NCBI GenBank assembly: GCA_016934125.1
Contig: JAFGTL010000048.1
Span: 1 to 5,775, forward strand
Direction of reading: 5' to 3'
Length of the DNA: 5,775 nucleotides
DNA from: Candidatus Hydrogenedentota bacterium
GTDB lineage: Bacteria; Hydrogenedentota; Hydrogenedentia; Hydrogenedentales; SLHB01
Shown: one piece after another, positions 1-5,475 of the stretch
Layout of the letters: each line of letters opens with the position of its first letter
Position numbering within the stretch: position 1 is the stretch's first letter
Notes under the pieces: generated by a model
Told to the model about the DNA's origin: nothing
Databases searched by the model: none
The model's input: only the letters and a program-made list of their open reading frames with translations
Position numbers and translations under genes: made by a program

Positions 1-23
1 ACTGGACGACGCTCGACGTCTAA
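1..23 (+). CDS. possible 3' end of an upstream gene (partial)
   Basis: Read from base 3, the codons TGG ACG ACG CTC GAC GTC are followed by TAA at 21-23, giving a possible C-terminal tail WTTLDV. The codons are GC-rich like the real genes in the window. Directly after the stop the sequence turns noticeably more AT-rich, as expected at a gene-to-intergenic boundary. Only six codons are visible, so no family can be named and the reading could be chance. If real, the gene lies on the same strand as everything else here, about 211 nt upstream of the GH127 gene. Confidence 0.3.
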
Positions 24-110
24 TCTGCAGAAAACCACCCATACTGACTGCTTGAGACACGAAAACCCACTTTTATGACGCAGGCCCGGCGATGGGGCAA
101 ACTGCGCAAG

Positions 111-130
111 TTCTTGACAAGAAACCGGTT
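111..130 (+). promoter_or_regulatory. candidate operator: two adjacent palindromes
   Basis: TTCTTG-A-CAAGAA at 111-123 is a perfect 6+1+6 inverted repeat. It runs directly into AACCGGTT at 123-130, a perfect 8-bp palindrome with a central CpG. The second element, in the context GAAACCGGTT, resembles the CpG-centred operators bound by LacI-family sugar regulators (family knowledge; resemblance only). The pair lies about 45-65 bp upstream of the predicted transcription start, a position that suits an activator or an upstream repressor site. No regulator gene is in the window, so the binding protein is unknown. Confidence 0.4.
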
Positions 131-139
131 CGCCCCGTG

Positions 140-168
140 TTGCGTGTGAACAGTGCGAACGCTATGAT
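140..168 (+). promoter_or_regulatory. predicted sigma70-type promoter of the GH127 gene
   Basis: TATGAT at 163-168 matches the TATAAT -10 consensus at five of six bases. Seventeen bases upstream, TTGCGT at 140-145 is a weak -35 matching the first three positions of TTGACA. The predicted start of transcription is near 175, giving a leader of about 60 nt. A better -35 sequence, TTGACA at 114-119, lies too far upstream (43 nt) to pair with this -10 and instead falls inside the palindrome at 111-123. A weak -35 together with an upstream palindrome would fit activator-dependent expression (inference). Confidence 0.45.
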
Positions 169-220
169 TGACGCGGCGCTTCGGAACGGGTAGCGCCTCA
201 CCTGCAACAGACTGACCCGC

Positions 221-226
221 GGAGGG
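221..226 (+). promoter_or_regulatory. Shine-Dalgarno deciding the GH127 start
   Basis: GGAGGG lies 8 nt upstream of the ATG at 235 but only 1 nt upstream of the out-of-frame ATG at 228, so the 235 start is favoured. An in-frame TGA at 229-231 rules out any longer N-terminus for the GH127 protein. Confidence 0.75.
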
Positions 227-234
227 AATGACGG

Positions 235-2646
235 ATGACTGCGCTATCGCTGAGTACAGTTCTCGTGGTGAGCGGATTGGCCCAGGGCGCCGCGTCGGGC
301 GACTACGCCATCCGGCCGGTGCCGTTCACGGCCGTGCACTTAGACGACGTGTTCTGGGCGCCCCGGATGGAGACAAACCGGGCCGTCACGGTTCGCTACT
401 GCTTCGACAAGTGTGAGGAGACGGCCCGGATCGACAACTTCGCCGTTGCGGCCGGGATGATGGAGGGGGAATTCAAAGGCATTCGGTTCAACGATTCGGA
501 CGTGTTCAAGGTGATCGAGGGGGCCGCGTACTCCCTCGCCCTCAAGTCGGATCCCGAATTGGATCGATACCTCGACGAACTCATCGAGAAGATCGCCCGC
601 GCCCAGGAGGACGACGGATACCTGTACACAATCCGGACGATCAAGGGCGACGACTCGGGCGATGAAGGCCGCTGGACGAAGCTGGCCATGAGCCACGAGC
701 TATACAACATCGGGCACATGTACGAAGCGGCGGTGGCCCACTACCTGGCCACGGGGAAACGGACGCTCCTCGATGTGGCGATCAAGTCGGCCGATCTCGT
801 GGATCGGGTGTTCGGGCCCGACAAACTGCACGACGTGCCCGGCCACGAGGAGATCGAGATCGGCCTCGTGCGGCTCTATCGCGTCACCCAGGACGAGCGC
901 TACCTCCGCCTGGCCAAGTTCTTCATCGACGAACGGGGCAACACGGCGCACCGGGAAGTGTACGGGGCCTACTGCCAGGATCACATCCCCGTCACCGAGC
1001 AGGCCGAGGCGGTAGGGCATGCGGTGCGCGCCGGATACCTCTACAGCGGCATGGCGGACGTGGCCGCGTTGACGGGGGATCGGGCGTACATCGACGCTAT
1101 CGGCCGGATCTGGGAAGATGTGGTGTCCCACAAGCTTTATCTGACGGGCGGAATCGGCTCGATGCGCAAGGGCGAGGCCTTCGGCGAGCCCTATGTGCTC
1201 CCGAACAAGGAAGCCTACAACGAAACCTGCGCGGCCATCGCCAATGCCATGTGGAACCATCGGATGTTCCTGCTCCACGGCGACGCGCGGTACGTGGACG
1301 TGCTCGAACGGATCATCTACAACGGCTTCCTGTCGGGCGTGTCATTCAGCGGCGATCGCTTCTTCTACCCGAACCCGCTCGAATGCGACGGGGCCTACGC
1401 GTTCAACCACGGCTCCCTCGAACGCCAGCCGTGGTTCAACTGCTCGTGTTGCCCGGTGAACGTCGTCCGGTTCGTGCCGTCCCTCGCCGGCTACGTATAC
1501 GCCCAACAGGACGACGCGGTGTATGTGAATCTGTACGCCGCAGGGCAGAGCGATCTGGAGGTCGCGGGGACGGCGGTGTCCCTCACGCAACAGACTCGAT
1601 ACCCCTGGGACGGCGCCGTCGAGATCGCCGTTGCACCGGAGAAACCGGCCAAGTTCACACTCCTCCTCCGGATCCCCGGGTGGGCCAAAGGAGCCCCCGT
1701 TCCAAGCGATCTGTACCGCTACCTCGATCCGGCCGCCGGGGCCGTCACCATCAAAGTCAACGGCAAGTCCGCAAAGTACAAGGAAGAAGACGGCTACGCC
1801 CACATCCGGCGGCACTGGCGCCCGGGCGATTCGGTGGAGATGCACCTGCCCATGCCCATCCGCCGCGTGCTGAGTCATGAGCGCGTCGAGGCGGACGCGG
1901 GTCGCGTCGCCATCGAACGCGGCCCCATCGTGTACTGCCTCGAAGCCGTGGACAACGGCGGGAGCGTCCGGAACCTGGCCCTGCCGGACGACGCCGCGCT
2001 CGCCGCGGAACGCCGCGATAACCTCCTCGAGGGCGTCACCGTCATCACGGGAACGGCGCTCGCCAGGGAACGGCAGCAAGACGGCAGCGTAGAGGTGAAG
2101 CCGGTGCCGTTCACGGCCGTGCCCTACTACGCGTGGGATCACCGCGGGCCGAACGAGATGACGGTGTGGATCCCGAGGACGCCCGAACTCGCCGCACTGA
2201 AGCCGGTGCCCACGATCGCGTCCAGGAGTGCCCTTTCGGCCTCCCACACCTGCCCGAGCGACTCGCTCCGGGCCCTGAACGATCAGATGGATCCTGCCGA
2301 GTCGAGCGATCAGTCGATTCCGCGGTTCACGTGGTGGGATCATCGGGGCAGGGCGGAGTGGGTTGAATACCGGTTCGCCGAACCGGCCGAAGTCAGCCGC
2401 GTCGAGGTGTACTGGTTCGACGATACCGGCGTCGGGGCGTGCCGGGTGCCCGAGTCCTGGCGGCTCTGCTACCTGGACGGGGACGCCTGGAAAGAGGTGC
2501 CGGGCCCGTCGGGCTACGCCACGGAGAAGGATCGGTTCAACGTGGTGACGTTCGATCCTGTGCGTACCGCGGGCCTGCGTATCGAGGTGCAGCTCCAGCC
2601 GGAGTTCTCAGGCGGCCTGCTGGAATGGCGCGTCGGCACTGAATGA
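235..2646 (+). CDS. GH127 / DUF1680 family glycosidase (beta-L-arabinofuranosidase-like) with C-terminal F5/8-type-C-like module
   Basis: This 803-residue protein is a predicted exo-glycosidase of the DUF1680/GH127 group, whose founder HypBA1 releases beta-L-arabinofuranose by a Zn-cysteine mechanism. A weak Sec-like leader (residues 1-21) is hydrophobic but has no Lys or Arg. The (alpha/alpha)6 catalytic domain spans roughly 25-420, with family signatures such as KCEETARIDNF (54-64+), HELYNIGHMYEAAVAHY and GHEEIEIGLVRLYRVT. The predicted active site is complete: E330 and C332 in NETC, C405-C406 in the CSCCPVN stretch as zinc ligands and nucleophile, and E314 in GEAF as acid/base, with the same spacing from E330 as in HypBA1 as I recall it. 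Beta-sandwich domains follow to about 650, ending with PYYAWDHRGPNEMTVW. Residues about 690-803 (FTWWDHRG, VEVYWFDDTG, RVPESW) form a discoidin-like module, explaining the extra ~145 residues relative to HypBA1. The exact substrate is open: GH127 also includes enzymes acting on other sugars, such as aceric acid in RG-II. Family call sure, substrate and export less so. Confidence 0.93.
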   Translation: MTALSLSTVLVVSGLAQGAASGDYAIRPVPFTAVHLDDVFWAPRMETNRAVTVRYCFDKCEETARIDNFAVAAGMMEGEFKGIRFNDSDVFKVIEGAAYSLALKSDPELDRYLDELIEKIARAQEDDGYLYTIRTIKGDDSGDEGRWTKLAMSHELYNIGHMYEAAVAHYLATGKRTLLDVAIKSADLVDRVFGPDKLHDVPGHEEIEIGLVRLYRVTQDERYLRLAKFFIDERGNTAHREVYGAYCQDHIPVTEQAEAVGHAVRAGYLYSGMADVAALTGDRAYIDAIGRIWEDVVSHKLYLTGGIGSMRKGEAFGEPYVLPNKEAYNETCAAIANAMWNHRMFLLHGDARYVDVLERIIYNGFLSGVSFSGDRFFYPNPLECDGAYAFNHGSLERQPWFNCSCCPVNVVRFVPSLAGYVYAQQDDAVYVNLYAAGQSDLEVAGTAVSLTQQTRYPWDGAVEIAVAPEKPAKFTLLLRIPGWAKGAPVPSDLYRYLDPAAGAVTIKVNGKSAKYKEEDGYAHIRRHWRPGDSVEMHLPMPIRRVLSHERVEADAGRVAIERGPIVYCLEAVDNGGSVRNLALPDDAALAAERRDNLLEGVTVITGTALARERQQDGSVEVKPVPFTAVPYYAWDHRGPNEMTVWIPRTPELAALKPVPTIASRSALSASHTCPSDSLRALNDQMDPAESSDQSIPRFTWWDHRGRAEWVEYRFAEPAEVSRVEVYWFDDTGVGACRVPESWRLCYLDGDAWKEVPGPSGYATEKDRFNVVTFDPVRTAGLRIEVQLQPEFSGGLLEWRVGTE

Positions 2647-2649
2647 ACG

Positions 2650-2664
2650 GCCCGGCGATCGGGC
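2650..2664 (+). other. small inverted repeat after the GH127 stop
   Basis: GCCCG (2650-2654) and CGGGC (2660-2664) form a 5-bp stem with a 5-nt loop just after the stop codon at 2646. No T-run follows, so it is not a convincing intrinsic terminator. It might mark the 3' end of the message or be chance in GC-rich DNA. Confidence 0.2.
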
Positions 2665-2690
2665 TGAGCGCTGCGGCACGCGCCGCCTTG

Positions 2691-2699
2691 TGGTACACT
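2691..2699 (+). promoter_or_regulatory. predicted extended -10 promoter for the anchored protein and GH109-like genes
   Basis: TGG-TACACT at 2691-2699, preceded by TTG, has the TGn extended -10 form and matches TATAAT at four of six bases. No good -35 is present at the right distance. Transcription would start near 2706, leaving a leader of about 30 nt. The same TTGTGnTAnnnT form recurs upstream of the TIM barrel gene at 5416-5427. Since the next gap is only 25 nt, this promoter probably also serves the gene at 3990. Confidence 0.45.
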
Positions 2700-2734
2700 C
2701 GCTGTAGAGGGCCTATCCGGAAAAGGTGGGTAAC

Positions 2735-3964
2735 ATGAAGCGGGCCATAGTGATCGCGACGGTGGCACTGCTCTTCGTGCTGGCCGTCGCAGGTGGCGCG
2801 GTGCTCGGCGTCTGGTTCGAGCGCAACTACCGCATTCTCCCGGTGTCCCAGGCCGCGGATCCCGCCCGGGAATTGGCGTCCACGCCTCCGCCGGCCGACG
2901 CCCCCGCGGCCGACGGCGCCGCACGGCATGCCGCGCGCGCCGCCCCGCGAGAGGCCACACCGGCCCCTTCACCGGCCCCGGCCCAATCGGCCGTCGCACC
3001 ACGGCAACCGGAGGGCCCCTTCGCGTTCCGCTTCACCCCCGGCGAACACCTCTCGTATCAACTGGGGGCGCGCGTGGTCGGCACGGGTGCTGAAATGCAG
3101 ACGACATCCGGTATCAGCCTCAACATTGCCGGGGTGTTGGGGCTCGCCACCGAGTCGGTGGGCCCCGCGGGCGACGCCACCATGCGGCTCACGTTCGACT
3201 CGATGGACATGAGCGGAACCTTCATGGGCACGCCCGTCCGGCTGACACAAAACCGCGACGACACGTATCTCGTCCAAGGAGACAAGACGGACATCAACAC
3301 GGCCCTGGGCCTGGGCTCTATCCAGGGCATTCCGCAGCTCGAGTTCTTCAGGCAGCCCATCCAGATGGAGGTGGCGCAGAACGGGCAGGTGCGGCGGCTG
3401 TGGGGCAGCGACGACATCGCCAGCATGCTGGCCGTGGTGCCGGCCGTGTCGACCCTCGAGTTCCCGAGTGAACAGATGGCCCAGGGGCAGCAATGGGAAT
3501 CGCAAATCGCGCTGCCGGTTCCCGGATTCGGCACCGCGGCCGACGCCCGCCTCCTCAACACCCTTCTCGGATATCAATACGTGGGCGACCGCCTGTGCGC
3601 GGTGATCCAGCAGGACTTCCTGGCCGAGCAGCAGAACGGCACACTCGATTCCCCCGAGAGTGCCCTCGGCGAGGCCATGCAGTTTTCGATGCCCCTGTTT
3701 GAACTGACGGGCCGGAACATGATCTACTTCGACGTGAACGCAGGCCAATTGGTTCATACGGACATGGATCTATACCTTGCACTGAAGATCGGCGACGTGC
3801 TCGGGCAATCCCTCCAGATGCTGACGACACTCACTGAGCAGTTGCTCTCGGGCGATGACTCGGGCCTGGATGCCTTGCTCAGCGGCCAGGCGCCCGAAGG
3901 CGATTCGCTCGATCTGGGCGTGGCCATTCAGGGCAGTCTGGCGTTGCTCGCGCCGTCATCGTAG
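2735..3964 (+). CDS. membrane-anchored protein of unknown function with Ala/Pro-rich linker
   Basis: I do not recognise this 409-residue protein. Residues 4-27 form one hydrophobic helix after MKR, most likely an uncleaved signal anchor: there is no lipobox Cys and the helix is followed by charged residues (FERNYR). Residues about 40-95 are a low-complexity Ala/Pro-rich linker that would extend through the periplasm or wall. Residues about 96-409 form a globular domain rich in beta-type segments, opening FRFTPGEHLSYQLGARVVGTG and containing GDATMRLTFDSMDM and EQMAQGQQWESQIALPV. This layout (start of the domain on a GE..SYQL strand, a DATMRLTF strand, then a G..W strand) recalls DUF6263-type extracytoplasmic beta proteins, but only by eye. 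There is a single Cys (C288) and no catalytic motif that I can identify. The ATG at 2735 is preferred over GTG at 2726 because AAGGTGG (2723-2729) sits 5 nt upstream of it. The stop lies 25 nt before the GH109-like gene, so the two are probably cotranscribed. Confidence 0.85.
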   Translation: MKRAIVIATVALLFVLAVAGGAVLGVWFERNYRILPVSQAADPARELASTPPPADAPAADGAARHAARAAPREATPAPSPAPAQSAVAPRQPEGPFAFRFTPGEHLSYQLGARVVGTGAEMQTTSGISLNIAGVLGLATESVGPAGDATMRLTFDSMDMSGTFMGTPVRLTQNRDDTYLVQGDKTDINTALGLGSIQGIPQLEFFRQPIQMEVAQNGQVRRLWGSDDIASMLAVVPAVSTLEFPSEQMAQGQQWESQIALPVPGFGTAADARLLNTLLGYQYVGDRLCAVIQQDFLAEQQNGTLDSPESALGEAMQFSMPLFELTGRNMIYFDVNAGQLVHTDMDLYLALKIGDVLGQSLQMLTTLTEQLLSGDDSGLDALLSGQAPEGDSLDLGVAIQGSLALLAPSS

Positions 3965-3989
3965 ATCGAGGCAGTCGGGAGAACCAGCG

Positions 3990-5348
3990 ATGCACCGGCG
4001 ATTCCCCCGCAGAGCGTTTCTGGAACTGGGCGCCGCCACCGCGTTGGGTGGCGCCACCGCTCTTGGTGGCGCCGCCAGCCTCGGCGCGGCCGCATCCCAG
4101 GCACAACCCACCTCCGTTCCGGCTCCGGCCGGCGCCAGTCCCGTGCGCGTGGGCGTTGTCGGCGTCGGGGGCCGGGGCACGGGGTTGCTCAACGTGCTGC
4201 TCCACGTCGATGGCGTCTCCGTGCCGGCCGTGTGCGACACGGCGCCCGCCCACCTGGCACGCGCTCAGGACGTCGTGGAACATTCGGGCCAGCCCAGGCC
4301 GGAGGGCTACGGAGACGGCGAACTCGCCTACAAGGGGCTCATGGAGCGCGACGATCTCGACGCGGTGATCATCGCGACGCCTTGGCAGTGGCACACGCCC
4401 ATGGCGGTGTACGGCATGGAACACGGGAAGTACGTGGGCGTCGAGGTGCCGGCGGCCCTGAGCGTCGGCGAATGCTGGCAACTGGTGAACGCGTTCGAGC
4501 GGACAGGCTCGCCGTGCATGATGCTCGAGAACTGGAGTTTCCGGCGGGACAACCTGGCAGTGCTGAACATGATCCGGCAGGGCCTTCTCGGGGAGATGGT
4601 GCACTGCCACTGCGCCCACTCGCACGACTGCATCGATCACTGGTTCTTCGATCCACAAGGCAACATGCGGTGGGGAGGCGAGTTTCTCGTCAAACACAAC
4701 CGCGATCAGTATCCCACGCACAGCCTCGGGCCGGTGATCAGTTGGATGGATATCAACTGCGGCGACAACTTCGACTTCCTGACGTCGACGGCGACGGCGT
4801 CGACGGGAATCAACGCGTATTTCGCCCGGAAGTTCGGCCCGGATCATCCGAACGCGACACGGAAGTACAAGCAGGGCGATATCGTGACCACCGTGGTGAA
4901 GACGCACCAGGGCAAGTCCATCGTCATCAGCTATGACATGCAACTGCCCCGGCCGTACGACAACCGCTGGCTCATCCAGGGCACACTCGGGCTCTACAAT
5001 GAACAGCGCAACGCCGTCTACCTCAGCGGCCGGAGTCCGCACCACCACGAGTGGGAGCCCTTCCAGCCCTATCAGGAGGAGTACGATCATGCGTGGTGGA
5101 CGGCGCGGAACGCGGCCGGCAACGCTTTCGACCATGCGGGCACGGACTGGCTGGAACTCGATCTGTTCGTCGAATCCGTGCGGACAGGCACGCCGCCGCC
5201 CATCGACGTGTACGACTCCGTGTCCATGAGCTGCATCGTGGGGTTGTCGGAGGAGTCCATCGCGAAGGGGAGCGCGCCGGTGAAATGCCCGGATTTCACG
5301 CGAGGGACGTGGAAGACGCGTCCCCGAACGTTTGCCGTGGAGGCGTGA
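3990..5348 (+). CDS. Tat-exported Gfo/Idh/MocA-fold protein, GH109-like (NAD-dependent glycosidase candidate)
   Basis: This 452-residue protein starts with a twin-arginine signal (PRRAFLELG, R7-R8), an Ala/Gly h-region built from repeats (14-35) and a likely cleavage site after SQA (A38). A Rossmann domain follows: G58-V-G60-G61-R62-G63, D83 at the end of strand 2, then IIATPWQWHTPMA (127-139). Where Gfo/Idh/MocA dehydrogenases usually have EKP, it has GVEVPAAL (E152-V153-P154), so the usual lysine is missing. Together with MMLENWSFRRD (177-187), GEMVH, YPTHSLGP (241-248), QGDIVTT and the C-terminal PIDVYDSVSMS, this matches the GH109 group, whose founder is a bacterial NAD-dependent alpha-N-acetylgalactosaminidase. 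Tat export would fit a protein folded around NAD in the cytoplasm. Start at 3990 is chosen because GGGAGA (3977-3982) lies 7 nt upstream and the Tat motif begins there; a longer in-frame reading from 3855 overlaps the previous gene and lacks support. Odd: a His/Cys cluster at 205-217. Fold is certain; glycosidase activity and its sugar are inference. Confidence 0.9.
   Translation: MHRRFPRRAFLELGAATALGGATALGGAASLGAAASQAQPTSVPAPAGASPVRVGVVGVGGRGTGLLNVLLHVDGVSVPAVCDTAPAHLARAQDVVEHSGQPRPEGYGDGELAYKGLMERDDLDAVIIATPWQWHTPMAVYGMEHGKYVGVEVPAALSVGECWQLVNAFERTGSPCMMLENWSFRRDNLAVLNMIRQGLLGEMVHCHCAHSHDCIDHWFFDPQGNMRWGGEFLVKHNRDQYPTHSLGPVISWMDINCGDNFDFLTSTATASTGINAYFARKFGPDHPNATRKYKQGDIVTTVVKTHQGKSIVISYDMQLPRPYDNRWLIQGTLGLYNEQRNAVYLSGRSPHHHEWEPFQPYQEEYDHAWWTARNAAGNAFDHAGTDWLELDLFVESVRTGTPPPIDVYDSVSMSCIVGLSEESIAKGSAPVKCPDFTRGTWKTRPRTFAVEA
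4029..4094 (+). repeat. imperfect tandem repeat coding the Tat h-region
   Basis: Residues 14-35 read as repeated Gly-Ala-x-Thr/Ser-Ala-Leu units (GAATALG, GATALG, GAASLG, then AAAS). The DNA repeats in steps of about 18 bases with a shared GGTGGCGCC core. Within it, GGTGGCGCCACC (4047-4058) is a perfect palindrome. GGCGCCACC (4050-4058) and GGTGGCGCC (4065-4073) pair over 9 bp with a 6-nt loop, and the stem extends to 4047-4076 with one G-U pair. Confidence 0.7.
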
Positions 5349-5475
5349 GAAATCCTGCGATGGGCCCCCACTATGGGCTCGGCCGGCCAGCCATCCGCTG
5401 AACTCCCAGTGCGGTTTGTGATATCGTGTGCGGCGGGATGAGTGAGGCCTTGCCGATAACGCGGAGTGGACATCT
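5349..5475 (+). other. intergenic region before the TIM barrel gene
   Basis: This 127-nt gap contains no gene. Near its start GGCCC (5363-5367) can pair with GGGCT (5375-5379) through a G-U-containing stem, and GGCT (5376-5379) can alternatively pair with AGCC (5389-5392) around GGCCGGCC. Neither is followed by a T-run, so I do not call an intrinsic terminator. The downstream half holds the extended -10 element and a Shine-Dalgarno GGAG at 5463-5466. Confidence 0.5.
5416..5427 (+). promoter_or_regulatory. predicted extended -10 promoter of the TIM barrel gene
   Basis: TTG-TGA-TATCGT has the TGn extended -10 arrangement, with TATCGT matching TATAAT at four of six bases. A recognisable -35 is lacking; the best candidate, CTGAAC at 5398-5403, is poor. 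Transcription would begin near 5434, about 42 nt before the start codon. The close likeness to the element at 2688-2699 supports both. Confidence 0.4.

Larger units (their letters stand above)
24..234 (+). other. upstream regulatory region of the GH127 gene
   Basis: This stretch of about 210 nt has no convincing gene. Its composition is more AT-rich than the flanking coding DNA, mainly in the first 60 bases and around 110-130. It holds two adjacent palindromes (111-130), a sigma70-like promoter (140-168), a small inverted repeat in the predicted leader (GGCGCT at 175-180 with AGCGCC at 192-197, 11-nt loop) and the ribosome binding site of the GH127 gene. I see no intrinsic terminator for the presumed upstream gene. 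The small leader hairpin is only 6 bp and may be chance. Confidence 0.6.

Noticed and set aside
228..416. 62-codon frame starting at the ATG 7 nt before the GH127 start
   Set aside because: Its start is only 1 nt from the Shine-Dalgarno, its product is Arg/Gly-rich without features, and it overlaps well-supported coding sequence.
1342..2343. 333-codon open frame on the minus strand inside the GH127 gene
   Set aside because: Composition is that of antisense GC-rich coding DNA, no ribosome binding site or motif is evident, and the sense frame is strongly supported by family motifs.
2755..2825. Lipoprotein signal in the anchored protein
   Set aside because: There is no Cys in or after the hydrophobic segment; the only Cys is residue 288, so a signal anchor fits better.
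3855..3989. 45-residue N-terminal extension of the GH109-like protein
   Set aside because: It overlaps the end of the preceding gene, encodes an Arg/Trp-rich shadow sequence and would bury the Tat motif. The ATG at 3990 has a good Shine-Dalgarno.
4783..4805. Two CGTCGACG palindromes 15 bp apart inside the GH109-like gene
   Set aside because: They fall in a Thr/Ser/Ala-rich stretch (TSTATASTG) whose GC-ending codons produce such palindromes readily; no regulatory context.
5363..5392. Possible rho-independent terminator after the GH109-like gene
   Set aside because: The stems are short or need a G-U pair, they compete with one another, and no T-run follows.
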